64,000 nt of DNA from Streptomyces cyaneochromogenes (lineage in GTDB: Bacteria; Actinomycetota; Actinomycetes; Streptomycetales; Streptomycetaceae). The notes under the pieces are model-generated. The model had not been told where the DNA came from. It did no database searches and worked only from the letters and a program-made list of their open reading frames with translations. Both the position numbers and the translations under genes were made by a program. The stretch spans positions 2,170,001-2,234,000 of the forward strand of contig NZ_CP034539.1 of assembly GCF_003963535.1 (NCBI RefSeq), read 5' to 3'. This document shows, piece after piece, positions 8,612-17,252 of the stretch. Within the stretch, counting starts at the first letter, position 1. Each line of letters starts with the position of its first letter.

Positions 8612-11399
8612 AAGTGAACTCCACGACCTGCTGATACGTCGGCCGGTTCTGCCAGCTGATCCTGCCGTGCTTGATGCCGCCCAGGGTGCGCTGGACGATC
8701 GAGTCTGCGCACCACTGGTCGCCCGCCGAGCACTGGTCGTCGCCCGGGTAGACCTGGGCGGCGGTCTTGCCGGCCGCCTCCTTCAGGGTGCTGATGAGGA
8801 TGTCCCGGCAGGCGCTGAGGCTGCCCCCGCCGCAGTACTTCCGGTCGAGCGGACCCTGGACCGGCTCACCGAGCACGGCCCGGATGTCCTTGTCGACATA
8901 GCTCCACCAGCCGTACTGGAAGGAGCTTCCGGCGTGCGAGCCGGTCGGGCCGTGCCCGGCCGACGGGGACTCGTCGATGGGCAGGTTGTTCGTCATCGCG
9001 GCGTACAGCTCGCTGCCGAGGCCCGGCTCGAACTCCGCCTTCACCAGCAGCGGCCACCACGCGTCCAGGATGCGGATCGCGTCGGCGTCGGCGTACTTCT
9101 TCGAACCCGCGGACGTCTCGGTGCGCTTGCCGCCCGCCGACAGCCACGTCTGGAGTTTGCTCACGGCCGCCGCGGCCGCCGAGTCGGTCACCGTGGAGCT
9201 GGTGACGACCTTGAGCAGGTCCGGCAGTACGTCCTCGGCCCGCAGGTCGGCCAGGCCCGCGTCGGCCATCGCCTTCACCAGCGAGGCTCGGGTCACGCCG
9301 CCCGCGTCGACCAGTTCCCTGACCCGGTTCTCCAGCAGGTTGCCGCGGTGGACCGAGCCGTCGCCCCAGGGAGCGGTCGTGTAGTCCTTGGCCTGCTTGT
9401 TGTTCCAGGAGATGTAGTAGTCCTGGTCGAGGGAGTTGGGGTGCGCCGAGGCAGGCGTGTACTGGGCCGTGTTGGTCGCCGGGTCCCACCCCCGCCACTC
9501 GTACGCCGACTGCGCCCACACCGGGAACTCCGCGTCGACGCCGGTCGCCCGGACCGGGTTGTCGCCGCTGTTGTAGTAGGCGGTGTGCTCGGAGTCGGCG
9601 TAGAACCAGTTGAACGTGTAGTTGATGTGCCGCGCCGCCTCCTGGAAGTCCTCGGGGCCCTTGACGTAGTCCGGGTCGTTCAGCATCTGGAAGCCGATGA
9701 TCGAGTCGGCCTCGTGCAGGTAGGACGAGCGCAGGGTCGTGTAGGCGACCTTCTTGCCGCCGACGGTCGCGCGGTGCGTGACGGGTCCGTACTTCGTGCG
9801 CCAGACCCGCATCGTGTACGAGCCCTCGGGGGTGCTGTCGGCGGTCGTCGGTTTCCAGGCGTTCTTCTGCTCGACCTTCTCCATCGCGGTGCAGGTGCCG
9901 CGGTAGAGGTAGTGGTGGTCGTCCTGGCACAGCTCGACGGCGTAGGTGTCGATGATGTCCTGGCCGGAGGTGGTGGCGCTCCACGAGTAGTCCTGGCCGC
10001 GGCCGAGCTCGACGTACATGCTCAGGCCGGCGAAGGAGGCGCCGCGTGCGCTGATGCCCGGGCCCTGGATCTCCTGGAGCAGGAGCAACTGGGGCGCGAA
10101 GTAGCCGGTCTGCGGGCCGAAGACGGCGACCGGGTGGCCGCTCGCGGTGTGCTCGCCGCTCACCACGAGGGCGTTGGACATGCCCCGCCTGGCCGAGGTC
10201 ATGGCGGTCGCGGCGGCCGTGGTGGAGGCGCTGGTCGCGGCTGTGCCGGCCGCGCTGCCCGTACGGTCGTACACGAGCTGCTCCTCGGTCACCGATCCGG
10301 CGTCGGGCAGGGCCTCGCCCTGCGGGTCGGCGGGCTTGGTGGCGTACGGGAAGCTCTTGTCGTGGACGGTGACGACCGCCTCGGGGTCGTTGCGCTCGCG
10401 GAACGACTCCCACAGCTTCGTGCCCTCGGCCACGCCGTACTTCTCCTGGGCGGCCAGCAGGGAGATCGCGTTGTTGACCTCGCCGCCGCCTCCGGAGCCG
10501 AACAGGGCGCCGATGACGGAGCCCAGCGCGACCAGGTCGGTGATCTTGAAGTGCTCGATGGTGCCGGCGTTGGTGACGGAGTCCTTGTGGCCGGTCAGGA
10601 CGTACTCGCCGGGGAAGTAGCGGCCGCTGTCGGAGGCGTCGATGTAGGCGTTGATGCCGTCGAGGTAGGCCTTGGCGTCGGCGAGGGCCAGCTGTCCGCG
10701 TTCGCCGTTGGTGGCGACGGCGTTGTCGATCTGGGCCTGCAGATCGGCTTCGGTGTAGGGCGCGTGGCGCCAGAACTGCTGCTCCAGGCCCTGGTTGGAG
10801 ACCGCGCCGCCCGCGAAGGAGGTCAGCCGGCCGCGTCCGACGTGCCGGAAGACGTCCATCAGCCACAGCCGGTCCTGGGCGGCCGCATAGCCGGCGCCGA
10901 ACTCCGTGCCGTATCTGGTGGTACCGGTGATGTGCGGCACACCCGTCTTCTTGTCGCGGACGATCGTCACGTCGCCGCGCCCGGCGGGATTGACGGTGGA
11001 GGCGACTTGGTCGGAGGGGACACCGAACGAGGCATCGTTGAAGAAGGAGTTGATCGTCGCGTTGGTGAGGCCGGAGTAGCCCTTGGCCAGGTTGGCGTAC
11101 GGGCCCAACTGGTCCGAGGCATGCTCGGGCATGGCTCCGAAGGCCTGGTTGAGCAGGATCTGGGCGAGGGTGGCGTTGCCGTTCTGCCCCGGCGGCAGGA
11201 TGTCGGAGCACTGCTTGCCGCAGTGGTCGTTCGCGGCCGTCGCCTCCGCCGCCGCTGCCTCGGGCGTGCCCACCGCTTGGGAAAGAGGTGACAAAAGACC
11301 GGCAATCAGCGCGCATACGGATGCCGTCTTCAGGAACCCGGGGAATCTGCCGGGAGTTCTCAGTCTGGACAGGGCGTTACGGGGGATACGCCGTGGCAT
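8601..11399 (-). CDS. Secreted penicillin acylase (Ntn-hydrolase, family S45)
   Basis: 932 residues, somewhat longer than typical penicillin/AHL acylases (750-870). The N-terminus has basic residues and a hydrophobic stretch ending near AVGTPEAAAAEA, a signal peptide. The candidate N-terminal nucleophile after autoprocessing is the serine in RRGMSNALVVSG near residue 407, preceded by an Ala/Thr-rich spacer expected to be cut out. Other features are YGTEFGAGYAAAQDRLWLMD near 170 and YSWSATTSGQDIIDTY. GGAG lies 5 bases before the ATG. The enzyme cleaves amide-linked acyl groups outside the cell; penicillin, cyclic lipopeptide and acyl-homoserine-lactone substrates are all known in the family. 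Stands alone in the map. Confidence 0.88.
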   Translation of the reverse strand: MPRRIPRNALSRLRTPGRFPGFLKTASVCALIAGLLSPLSQAVGTPEAAAAEATAANDHCGKQCSDILPPGQNGNATLAQILLNQAFGAMPEHASDQLGPYANLAKGYSGLTNATINSFFNDASFGVPSDQVASTVNPAGRGDVTIVRDKKTGVPHITGTTRYGTEFGAGYAAAQDRLWLMDVFRHVGRGRLTSFAGGAVSNQGLEQQFWRHAPYTEADLQAQIDNAVATNGERGQLALADAKAYLDGINAYIDASDSGRYFPGEYVLTGHKDSVTNAGTIEHFKITDLVALGSVIGALFGSGGGGEVNNAISLLAAQEKYGVAEGTKLWESFRERNDPEAVVTVHDKSFPYATKPADPQGEALPDAGSVTEEQLVYDRTGSAAGTAATSASTTAAATAMTSARRGMSNALVVSGEHTASGHPVAVFGPQTGYFAPQLLLLQEIQGPGISARGASFAGLSMYVELGRGQDYSWSATTSGQDIIDTYAVELCQDDHHYLYRGTCTAMEKVEQKNAWKPTTADSTPEGSYTMRVWRTKYGPVTHRATVGGKKVAYTTLRSSYLHEADSIIGFQMLNDPDYVKGPEDFQEAARHINYTFNWFYADSEHTAYYNSGDNPVRATGVDAEFPVWAQSAYEWRGWDPATNTAQYTPASAHPNSLDQDYYISWNNKQAKDYTTAPWGDGSVHRGNLLENRVRELVDAGGVTRASLVKAMADAGLADLRAEDVLPDLLKVVTSSTVTDSAAAAAVSKLQTWLSAGGKRTETSAGSKKYADADAIRILDAWWPLLVKAEFEPGLGSELYAAMTNNLPIDESPSAGHGPTGSHAGSSFQYGWWSYVDKDIRAVLGEPVQGPLDRKYCGGGSLSACRDILISTLKEAAGKTAAQVYPGDDQCSAGDQWCADSIVQRTLGGIKHGRISWQNRPTYQQVVEFTSHR

Positions 11400-11630
11400 G
11401 GCAGCTCCTACCGACGAGGGGGGGCCGGGACGTTACCGGCGGTATCCCCGGGATTGAAGATGAACATGCGTCACTTTTTGGAGTCACCAGGACTCGCTAT
11501 GGAGGTCATCGGAAATCGGATGGAGCCGAATCGCTTGTCGATACGTCTATTCGTCAACGTCGCGCGAAGTCCGTGCGGCGACGCCGAAGTGACCGAAGTA
11601 CAGGTGCAGATGTGACGGAGGTGCAGGGCG

Positions 11631-12236
11631 ATGGCCGGTTTCCGGAGTCTGGCGAGACAGGTGCGAGATACGCGGTGCGATCTGGCGCTGCGGCGCTACT
11701 CGCTGCGTAAGTGCCTGGAGCGGTTCGCTCCTTACGGGCACAGGGCGACCTGGGACCACTTGTGCTCCCGGGCGGGATTCGGTCCGGAGGACCGCTCCCC
11801 CGATCCTGCGCGGCTCGTGGCCGCGTTGGACGAGCTGGAAGAGGCGCGTTCGGTCTGGCTGGCCTATGAGGTCGAGTTCGCCGAGCGGCGCAAGAAGGAA
11901 AAGCACGACGGACTGCGCAGGCCGGGCAGCGTGGACGACTGGCACCGGCTGACCTGGGGCGGTTTCGGAGTCGCCTGGTGCGACAACCCCCGGGTCCACC
12001 CGCACGAACCGCTGGCCGAGGTGCTGCGCCGACTGATCTCCGCGCTGGAGCGCGATCCGGGCTCGGAGTGCCCGGTGTGCGGCGGGGAGCGGCTGATCTG
12101 GATGTACGACCTGGCCCATGAACCGTCGTCGGGCCCGGTCTGCACGGACTGCGGAATCGTGGTGCCGCGTCCGATTCTCACGCCGGAAGCGCTCGCGGCA
12201 TCGCGGCGCGAACGGCGGCTGCTCATGTCCGCCTAG
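11631..12236 (+). CDS. Hypothetical protein with C-terminal zinc ribbon
   Basis: 201 residues, no recognised family. The N-terminal half is rich in Arg, Trp and Leu. Near residues 147-173 the pairs CPVCGG and CTDCG form a C-x2-C...C-x2-C zinc ribbon. No membrane segment or signal. GGAGGTG lies about 10 bases before ATG 11631. A hairpin terminator follows directly. The ribbon suggests nucleic-acid or protein binding, which is inference only. Confidence 0.7.
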   Translation: MAGFRSLARQVRDTRCDLALRRYSLRKCLERFAPYGHRATWDHLCSRAGFGPEDRSPDPARLVAALDELEEARSVWLAYEVEFAERRKKEKHDGLRRPGSVDDWHRLTWGGFGVAWCDNPRVHPHEPLAEVLRRLISALERDPGSECPVCGGERLIWMYDLAHEPSSGPVCTDCGIVVPRPILTPEALAASRRERRLLMSA

Positions 12237-12242
12237 TACGAC

Positions 12243-12270
12243 GGGGGTGCGCCGGGGATGCCGCACCCCC
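12243..12270 (+). terminator. Hairpin terminator after the zinc-ribbon gene
   Basis: The 9-bp stem GGGGGTGCG/CGCACCCCC has a 10-base loop and is followed by TCTTGT, 6 bases after the stop at 12236. Confidence 0.82.
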
Positions 12271-12338
12271 TCTTGTATGCGTAGGGTTCCCCGCTTTCTC
12301 CGCCCGCCGTTGTCAGTGGTGACTGGCACCATCGAGAC

Positions 12339-13067
12339 ATGATCCAGGTGTGTCTCAACGGGCCCCGAGGGGCCGGTGACGGTGCCGCGGTGCCGCTCTC
12401 GCCGGAGGCGCTGGCCGACTCCGCGGCCGAGGCGGTCGCGGCCGGAGCCACGGACATCCATGTCCACGCCAAGACTCCCTGCGGACAGGACAGTCTGTCG
12501 CCGCGCGTGCTCGCGCCCACGCTGGAGGCGATACGGGCCCGGGTGTCGGTGCCGGTCGGGGTGACGACGGGCGCCTGGGCGGAACCCGACCCTGTGGCCC
12601 GGGTGCAGCATGTCCGGAGCTGGACGGTGCTGCCGGACCACGCCTCGGTCAACTGGCACGAGGAGGGTGCCGAGGCCGTGGCCGCGGCGCTGATCGAGCG
12701 GAACATCGGCGTGGAGGCCGGCATCTGGTCCGGCACGGACGGGGCGGCGCGGTTCGCCGCCTCACCGCTGGGGCCGAGGGTGCTGCGGGTGCTGGTGGAG
12801 GTGACGGACCCCTCCGCGGAGACGGCCGAGGAGAGCGCGCGTGCGCTGCTCGCCGACCTGGGCTCGACGTTCGACCGCCCCGTGCTGCTGCACGGGGAGG
12901 ACGGCGGGGCGTGGCCGGTGCTGAGGCTGGCGGGGCGGCTGGGGCTGGCGACGCGCATCGGCCTGGAGGACACGCTGGTCCTGCCGGACGGGGAACGGGC
13001 CGTGTCCAACGCTCAGTTGGTGGCCGAGGGCCTGGTCCAGTACGGGTGGGCCCAGCGCTCGTCGTAG
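12339..13067 (+). CDS. Beta-keto acid cleavage enzyme family (BKACE, DUF849)
   Basis: 242 residues, a compact member; many BKACEs are 270-310. The metal-binding pair is visible in TDIHVHAK near residue 41 and the catalytic glutamate in RIGLEDTL near 209. The family folds as a TIM barrel with zinc and cleaves beta-keto acids with acetyl-CoA to give acetoacetate and a CoA ester; the founding member acts on 3-keto-5-aminohexanoate in lysine fermentation. The substrate here is unknown. The 3' end overlaps the convergent next gene by 55 bases. Start ATG 12339; no clear ribosome binding site (CATCGAGAC). Confidence 0.8.
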   Translation: MIQVCLNGPRGAGDGAAVPLSPEALADSAAEAVAAGATDIHVHAKTPCGQDSLSPRVLAPTLEAIRARVSVPVGVTTGAWAEPDPVARVQHVRSWTVLPDHASVNWHEEGAEAVAAALIERNIGVEAGIWSGTDGAARFAASPLGPRVLRVLVEVTDPSAETAEESARALLADLGSTFDRPVLLHGEDGGAWPVLRLAGRLGLATRIGLEDTLVLPDGERAVSNAQLVAEGLVQYGWAQRSS

Positions 13068-13747
13068 GGCAGCGCGAGGAGTTCGGCGCGGATCGCGAGG
13101 TCGGGCTCGCCCTGGGCGCGGAGGCGGGCGGGGGCGTGTGCGGTCAGCCAGGACTGGAGTTCGGCGACGACGGGGGCCTCGTCGTCGTGATCCCACCAGC
13201 GCAACGGCGCGGCGTCGGAGTCCAGGTCGTACAGCCACGTCGCCGCGCAGCTCGCGAGGTGGGCGTCGGCGACAGGACCGCTGCCCCAACGGTCGAGCAG
13301 CGGCGTCATGGTTCCGAGGATCATCGCGCAGGTCTCGAACACATCGGCCACGGGGTACGGCGGCTCGGACGCCGTGAGAACGTCCTGCCACCAGGCGTAC
13401 ACGAACGCCTCGACGGCGGCCGCCTGCTCGGCGGGCCAGGCGCGCCAGTCGACCCGGCTCCACCCGTGGTGTCCCCAGCCGACGCCGTCCAGTGTGCCCT
13501 CGGCCATCGCATGCGCGGCCTGCGGCAGAAGCCGCCGCATCACGGCGGCGTGGTCCTCGAAGTGGCCGGGGACCTTGAAGACGAACCTGCCGACCAGACC
13601 GGCGGGCACGCGCGTGTACGGCGTGCGCAGATACGCCGTCTCCTCCGGGAGAAAGCACCGCTCACAGCCGGTCTCGGAGGGGCTGGCGAAGCCGTTGAAG
13701 ACGGTGTCGATGTCCGCGAGGGCGGCGTCGAGGGAGGGCGAGGACAT
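13013..13747 (-). CDS. Conserved hypothetical protein, actinobacterial
   Basis: 244 residues, mostly helical, no signal or membrane segment. It has a paired cysteine motif GCERCFLPEETAYL near residue 27, a Trp-rich middle (GWGHHGWSRVDWRAWP) and YDERWAHPYW at the C-terminus. I do not recognise a characterised family. It ends inside the BKACE gene (55 bases of tail-to-tail overlap), which implies antisense pairing of the two mRNAs. The start at 13747 lacks an obvious ribosome binding site. The CERC pair might bind metal, with no further evidence. Confidence 0.7.
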   Translation of the reverse strand: MSSPSLDAALADIDTVFNGFASPSETGCERCFLPEETAYLRTPYTRVPAGLVGRFVFKVPGHFEDHAAVMRRLLPQAAHAMAEGTLDGVGWGHHGWSRVDWRAWPAEQAAAVEAFVYAWWQDVLTASEPPYPVADVFETCAMILGTMTPLLDRWGSGPVADAHLASCAATWLYDLDSDAAPLRWWDHDDEAPVVAELQSWLTAHAPARLRAQGEPDLAIRAELLALPYDERWAHPYWTRPSATN

Positions 13748-13899
13748 GGAGGGTCGTCCCGTCAGGACTCCGTGCGCGGCGGCGGGCCGCCGGCCGAAGA
13801 TCGCGACGATACCAGCCGCTAATCCGCTCGCTCCAGCCCTTTCCCGTCCGGACAGTTGGGGGCGATGAAACCCGGCCCGAGTCCCTGAAGGAGCCCCTC

Positions 13900-14967
13900 A
13901 TGTCGACGCTGCGCGTCACCGCCGAAGTGCTGACCGTCCACGAGCATCCGAACGCCGACGCCCTCGAACTGGCCCAGGTGGGCCTGTACCGGGCCGTCGT
14001 CGCCAAGGGCGCGTACCGCAGCGGTGAGGCCGCCGTGTACATCCCCGAACAGTCCGTGCTGCCGGCCGGGCTGATCGAGGAGCTGGGGCTGACCGGGCGG
14101 CTCGCGGGGAGCAGGTCCGACCGGGTCAAGGCGGTGCGGCTGCGGGGCGAGCTGTCGCAGGGGATCGTGTGCCGTCCGAAGGCGCTGGCCGACGTGGATC
14201 TGGAGCGGGCGGCCGTGGAGGGCACCGACTTCACCGAGGCGCTCGGGATCACCAAATGGGTGCCGCCGATCCCGCCCACGATGTCCGGTGACGTGGAGTC
14301 GGCGCCGGATCTGCTGCCGTGGGTCGACATCGAGAACATCCAGCGCTACCCCGACATCTTCGCTCCGGGTGAGCCGGTGGTGCTGACCGAGAAGCTGCAC
14401 GGGTCGGCGTGCCTGCTGACGTATGTCGCCGACGAGGAGCGGGTGTACGTGTCCTCCAAGGGCTTCGGCGCGAAGTCGCTGGCGCTGAAGGAGGAGCCGC
14501 GGAACCTGTACTGGCGCGCGGTGCGGGGGCACGGTGTCGCCGAGGCGGCGGCCCGGATCGCCGAGCGGCTCGGGGCTCGGCGGGTCGGGATCTTCGGGGA
14601 GGTGTTCGGGGCGGGCGTGCAGGACCTGAACTACGGGGCCGACGGGCGCCGGGAGACGTTGGGGTACGCCGCTTTCGACGTGTCTGCCGACATCGACGGG
14701 CAGGTGCGGTGGCTGGACGCGGCCGAGGTGCTGGAAGGCGAACTGCCCCTGGTGCCGCGCCTGTTCGAGGGGGCGTTCGACATCGAGCGGGTGCTGGAGG
14801 TCGCCACGGGGCGGGAGACGGTCTCGGGGCGGGGGCTGCATCTGCGCGAGGGCGTGGTGATACGGCCGGCTGCCGAGCGGTACAGCGCGGTCACCGGCGG
14901 GCGGGCGATCGCGAAGGCGGTGAGTCCGGCCTATCTGACGCGCAAGGGCGGGACCGAGTACGAGTGA
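13900..14967 (+). CDS. RNA ligase of the DraRnl (Rnl5-like) type
   Basis: 355 residues. An OB-like N-terminal domain (MSTLRVTAEVLTVHEHPNAD) precedes the nucleotidyltransferase core. Motif I is LTEKLHGSACLL with the nucleophilic lysine near residue 165, motif III is VGIFGEVFGAG near 228, motif IV is LREGVVIRP, and motif V includes RAIAKAVSP. This domain order matches Deinococcus radiodurans DraRnl, which seals 3'-OH/5'-PO4 nicks, preferably with an RNA strand on the 3'-OH side (established for that enzyme). It is probably cytoplasmic and ATP-dependent, in RNA repair. GGAG sits 8 bases before ATG 13900. It converges on soxR through a shared hairpin. Confidence 0.87.
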   Translation: MSTLRVTAEVLTVHEHPNADALELAQVGLYRAVVAKGAYRSGEAAVYIPEQSVLPAGLIEELGLTGRLAGSRSDRVKAVRLRGELSQGIVCRPKALADVDLERAAVEGTDFTEALGITKWVPPIPPTMSGDVESAPDLLPWVDIENIQRYPDIFAPGEPVVLTEKLHGSACLLTYVADEERVYVSSKGFGAKSLALKEEPRNLYWRAVRGHGVAEAAARIAERLGARRVGIFGEVFGAGVQDLNYGADGRRETLGYAAFDVSADIDGQVRWLDAAEVLEGELPLVPRLFEGAFDIERVLEVATGRETVSGRGLHLREGVVIRPAAERYSAVTGGRAIAKAVSPAYLTRKGGTEYE

Positions 14968-14973
14968 CGTGGT

Positions 14974-15003
14974 GCCGCTGGGCCGGTAGAGCTTCCCAGC
15001 GGC
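14974..15003. terminator. Bidirectional hairpin between RNA ligase and soxR
   Basis: The 9-bp stem GCCGCTGGG/CCCAGCGGC with a 12-base loop fills the gap between the two convergent stops. Confidence 0.75.
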
Positions 15004-15006
15004 TGC

Positions 15007-15537
15007 TCACCCACGGCCGTCCCCGGCCTCCTGTCCCTGCCCGCCGGCCCTCTCGGCGCCGTTCCCCTTCCGGCGCCCCCTCCCTTGTTCCACCATCAGT
15101 CGGGAACCCGCGTGGCGCTGGCCGAAGGCGTCGTCCGGGTTGGAGAGGACGCAGGTCTCGAGCGACAGGCAGCCGCAGCCGATGCAGTCGGTCAGGTGGT
15201 CGCGGAGGCGGTTGAGCTGCTTGATGCGCTCCTCCAGCTCCGAGCGCCAGGCCTCCGAGAGGCGTGCCCAGTCCTCGTGGGTGGGGGTGCGCTCCTCGGG
15301 GAGTTCGGCGAGGGCCTCGCGGATCGTGGCCAGGGGGATGCCCACGCGTTGCGCGGCCCGGACGAAGGCCACCCGGCGCAGGGTGTCACGGGTGTAGCGG
15401 CGCTGGTTGCCGGACGTACGACGGCTGCTGATCAAGCCCTTGGACTCGTAGAAGTGCAGGGCGGAGACGGCGGCGCCGCTGCGGGCGGCGACCTGGCCGA
15501 CCGTGAGTTCGTGGATCTTCTCGGGGATCTGGGGCAC
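15007..15537 (-). CDS. soxR: Redox-sensing regulator SoxR (MerR family)
   Basis: About 176 residues. The N-terminal MerR helix-turn-helix includes TVGQVAARSGAAVSALHFYE, then a dimerising helix, then the diagnostic [2Fe-2S] cluster motif CIGCGCLSLETC (C-x2-C-x-C-x5-C) near residues 115-127. In Streptomyces SoxR responds to redox-active antibiotics such as actinorhodin rather than superoxide alone (established). I prefer GTG 15537, giving VPQIPEKIHEL; the frame also reaches TTG 15546. The C-terminal tail is Gly/Arg-rich and probably disordered. It converges with the RNA ligase. I see no clear SoxR box in the neighbouring promoters. Confidence 0.92.
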   Translation of the reverse strand: MPQIPEKIHELTVGQVAARSGAAVSALHFYESKGLISSRRTSGNQRRYTRDTLRRVAFVRAAQRVGIPLATIREALAELPEERTPTHEDWARLSEAWRSELEERIKQLNRLRDHLTDCIGCGCLSLETCVLSNPDDAFGQRHAGSRLMVEQGRGRRKGNGAERAGGQGQEAGDGRG

Positions 15538-15599
15538 GTCCCCCAACCTACCTATCGCGACTCGGCCCCGGACCGTTGACAGAGCCTTCCCGGCCTAGC

Positions 15600-15622
15600 A
15601 TGCTAAGCAGTCGCTTAGGCAT
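15600..15622 (+). promoter_or_regulatory. TetR-type operator before the MaoC gene
   Basis: CTAAGC-AGTC-GCTTAG is a perfect 6-bp dyad at 15603-15618, extended by ATG on the left and CAT on the right. A close copy, CTGAGC-GAGC-GCTTAG, lies at 16860-16875 on the other side of the adjacent TetR gene. Confidence 0.65.
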
Positions 15623-15657
15623 GAGGCTTGGACATACGCGACGCGAGAGGCCTGGAC

Positions 15658-16119
15658 ATGGCAGAGCCGAGGATCTTCACCTCCGCCGACGACCTGAAGG
15701 CGGCGGTGGGAGAGCAGCTGGGGTACACCGACTGGCTGGAGGTCGACCAGAAGCGGATCGATCTGTTCGCGGAGGCCACCGGCGATCACCAGTGGATCCA
15801 CATCGATCCCGAGAAGGCCGCCGCGGGCCCCTTCGGGACCACGATCGCCCACGGCTACCTCACGCTGTCGCTGCTTCCGCTCTTCGGACCCCAGCTCATC
15901 GCGGTCGAAGGCGTGAAGATGGGCGTCAACTACGGGACGAACAAGGTTCGCTTCCCCGCCCCCGTACCGGTCGGCTCGCGGCTGCGCGCCACCGCCACCA
16001 TCACCGGCGTCGAGGACGTGACCGGCGGCATCCAGGTCACCGTCGCCTTCGCCGTGGAACGCGAGGGCGGGGACAAGCCCGTGTGCGTCGCCGAGTCGGT
16101 GTCCCGCTACTACCTCTGA
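15658..16119 (+). CDS. MaoC-like (R)-specific enoyl-CoA hydratase
   Basis: 153 residues, the usual length for a single hot-dog-fold MaoC hydratase. The hydratase-2 motif is clear: ATGDHQWIHIDPEKA near residue 40 with the Asp/His pair, then FGTTIAHGYLTLSL near 62. It would hydrate trans-2-enoyl-CoA to (R)-3-hydroxyacyl-CoA in the cytoplasm. ATG 15658 is chosen over upstream TTG 15628, which would start inside the leader. It converges with a TetR gene 13 bases away that probably regulates it through the dyad at 15600-15622. Confidence 0.85.
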   Translation: MAEPRIFTSADDLKAAVGEQLGYTDWLEVDQKRIDLFAEATGDHQWIHIDPEKAAAGPFGTTIAHGYLTLSLLPLFGPQLIAVEGVKMGVNYGTNKVRFPAPVPVGSRLRATATITGVEDVTGGIQVTVAFAVEREGGDKPVCVAESVSRYYL

Positions 16120-16132
16120 GCCGGGCAGTGGG

Positions 16133-16756
16133 CTACTTCGCCCCCACCATCCGCAGCACGAGGTCGGCGTCCAGCGCGCCGACCTCGTCGGGCGTCCAGG
16201 GGCCGTCGACGTTGAACCAGCGGGCCACGTCGATGCAGAGCGACATGACGGCGAGGGTCGTGCCCTTCACGTCCAGCACGTCGAAGTCACCGGCCGCCAC
16301 ACCGTCCTCGATGATCCCGCGCACCTCGGCGTCGCACTGCCGGCGCAGGGCGAGGATCTCGGCGCGGGCGTCCGGGCCGAGCGAGTCCAGCTCGTACTGC
16401 ACGACGCGCGCGGTCGTACGCCCCCCGGCGTGCCAGCGGACGAAGGAGCTCACCGCGTCGGCGAGCCGCTCGGCCGGGGTGCCCTCGCGGCGGGCCGCGG
16501 TCCGCAGGATGTCGAGGGCCTTGGCGTGGCCGATGCTGCTGATGCGGTGGAGGAGCTCTTCCTTGGTCTTGTAGTGGATGTAGAGCGCGGCCGGGCTCAT
16601 GCCGGCGCGGCCCGCGATGTCACGGGTCGTCGTGGCGTGGTAGCCGCGCTCGGCGAAGGCCTCCACGGCGGCGACCAGCAGCCGCCGGGCCGCGTCGGGC
16701 GTGACCTCACCCCACGCCGACGTCTCGCCGCCGGCCGTCTCCTCCGCCGTACTCAT
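16133..16756 (-). CDS. TetR-family regulator of the MaoC gene
   Basis: 207 residues. The helix-turn-helix spans about 25-72 (FAERGYHATTTRDIAGRAG, then PAALYIHYKTKEELLHRI). The C-terminal half, with FVRWHAGGRTTARVVQYEL and MSLCIDVARWFNVDGPW, resembles TetR proteins of acyl-CoA catabolism. Near-identical CTRAGC-N4-GCTTAG dyads lie before the MaoC gene and 104 bases upstream of this gene, as expected for an autoregulated local repressor. The ligand is unknown. Confidence 0.85.
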   Translation of the reverse strand: MSTAEETAGGETSAWGEVTPDAARRLLVAAVEAFAERGYHATTTRDIAGRAGMSPAALYIHYKTKEELLHRISSIGHAKALDILRTAARREGTPAERLADAVSSFVRWHAGGRTTARVVQYELDSLGPDARAEILALRRQCDAEVRGIIEDGVAAGDFDVLDVKGTTLAVMSLCIDVARWFNVDGPWTPDEVGALDADLVLRMVGAK

Positions 16757-16859
16757 CGCTCACTCGCCCCTCTCGCCCGCCCGTCACCCACCACCGCCCT
16801 AACGGAGGCCCTTCGGGCCACACCTTTTCATCGGGCGAGCCCCCACCATACCGCCGATG

Positions 16860-16875
16860 CTGAGCGAGCGCTTAG
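16860..16875 (-). promoter_or_regulatory. TetR-type operator upstream of the TetR gene
   Basis: CTGAGC-GAGC-GCTTAG, one base from a perfect dyad and matching the MaoC-side site. It overlaps the last codons of the YiaA-like gene, whose stop is at 16872-16874, so control may be exerted from within that reading frame. Confidence 0.55.
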
Positions 16876-17192
16876 TGAGTCCGGTCGGAGGCGGCCGTAC
16901 GAGGTGAGGCCTTCTCGTAGGGGTCGTGGTCGGCGAGCAGCTTCTCCAGCCGCGCCTGGTCGACCCGGCTGACGATCTGCCCGGCCTCCTGGCGGTCCCG
17001 GATGACCTTGGCGAGGGTGAACGCGGAGGTCACCAGGTAGAGGACGGCGATCGCGAGGAAGCCGCGCACCCAGGCGTTGGCGTTCAGCTGGTAGATGCCG
17101 ATGGCGGTGGCGGCCATGGCGACCGCGAAGGAGGCCACGGCCTGCCCGTAGAACGCCGCCGTGCTCTGCTGCTTGACCGGTGTGTCACTCAT
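16872..17192 (-). CDS. YiaA/YiaB-family inner membrane protein
   Basis: About 106 residues. Two hydrophobic helices are visible (FYGQAVASFAVAMAATAIGI and VRGFLAIAVLYLVTSAFTLA) followed by a charged tail with VIRDRQEAGQIVSRVDQARL. The N-terminus MSDTPVKQQSTAAF matches the usual start of this family, so I use ATG 17192, although no ribosome binding site precedes it; ATG 17228 is the alternative. Function unknown in the family. It lies between a TetR gene and an acyl-CoA dehydrogenase. Confidence 0.75.
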   Translation of the reverse strand: MSDTPVKQQSTAAFYGQAVASFAVAMAATAIGIYQLNANAWVRGFLAIAVLYLVTSAFTLAKVIRDRQEAGQIVSRVDQARLEKLLADHDPYEKASPRTAASDRTH

Positions 17193-17252
17193 GGGGAACA
17201 GGGTCGGCGACGGTGGCGCCGGCCACATCCGCCGAAGTACTCAGACGCGTAC

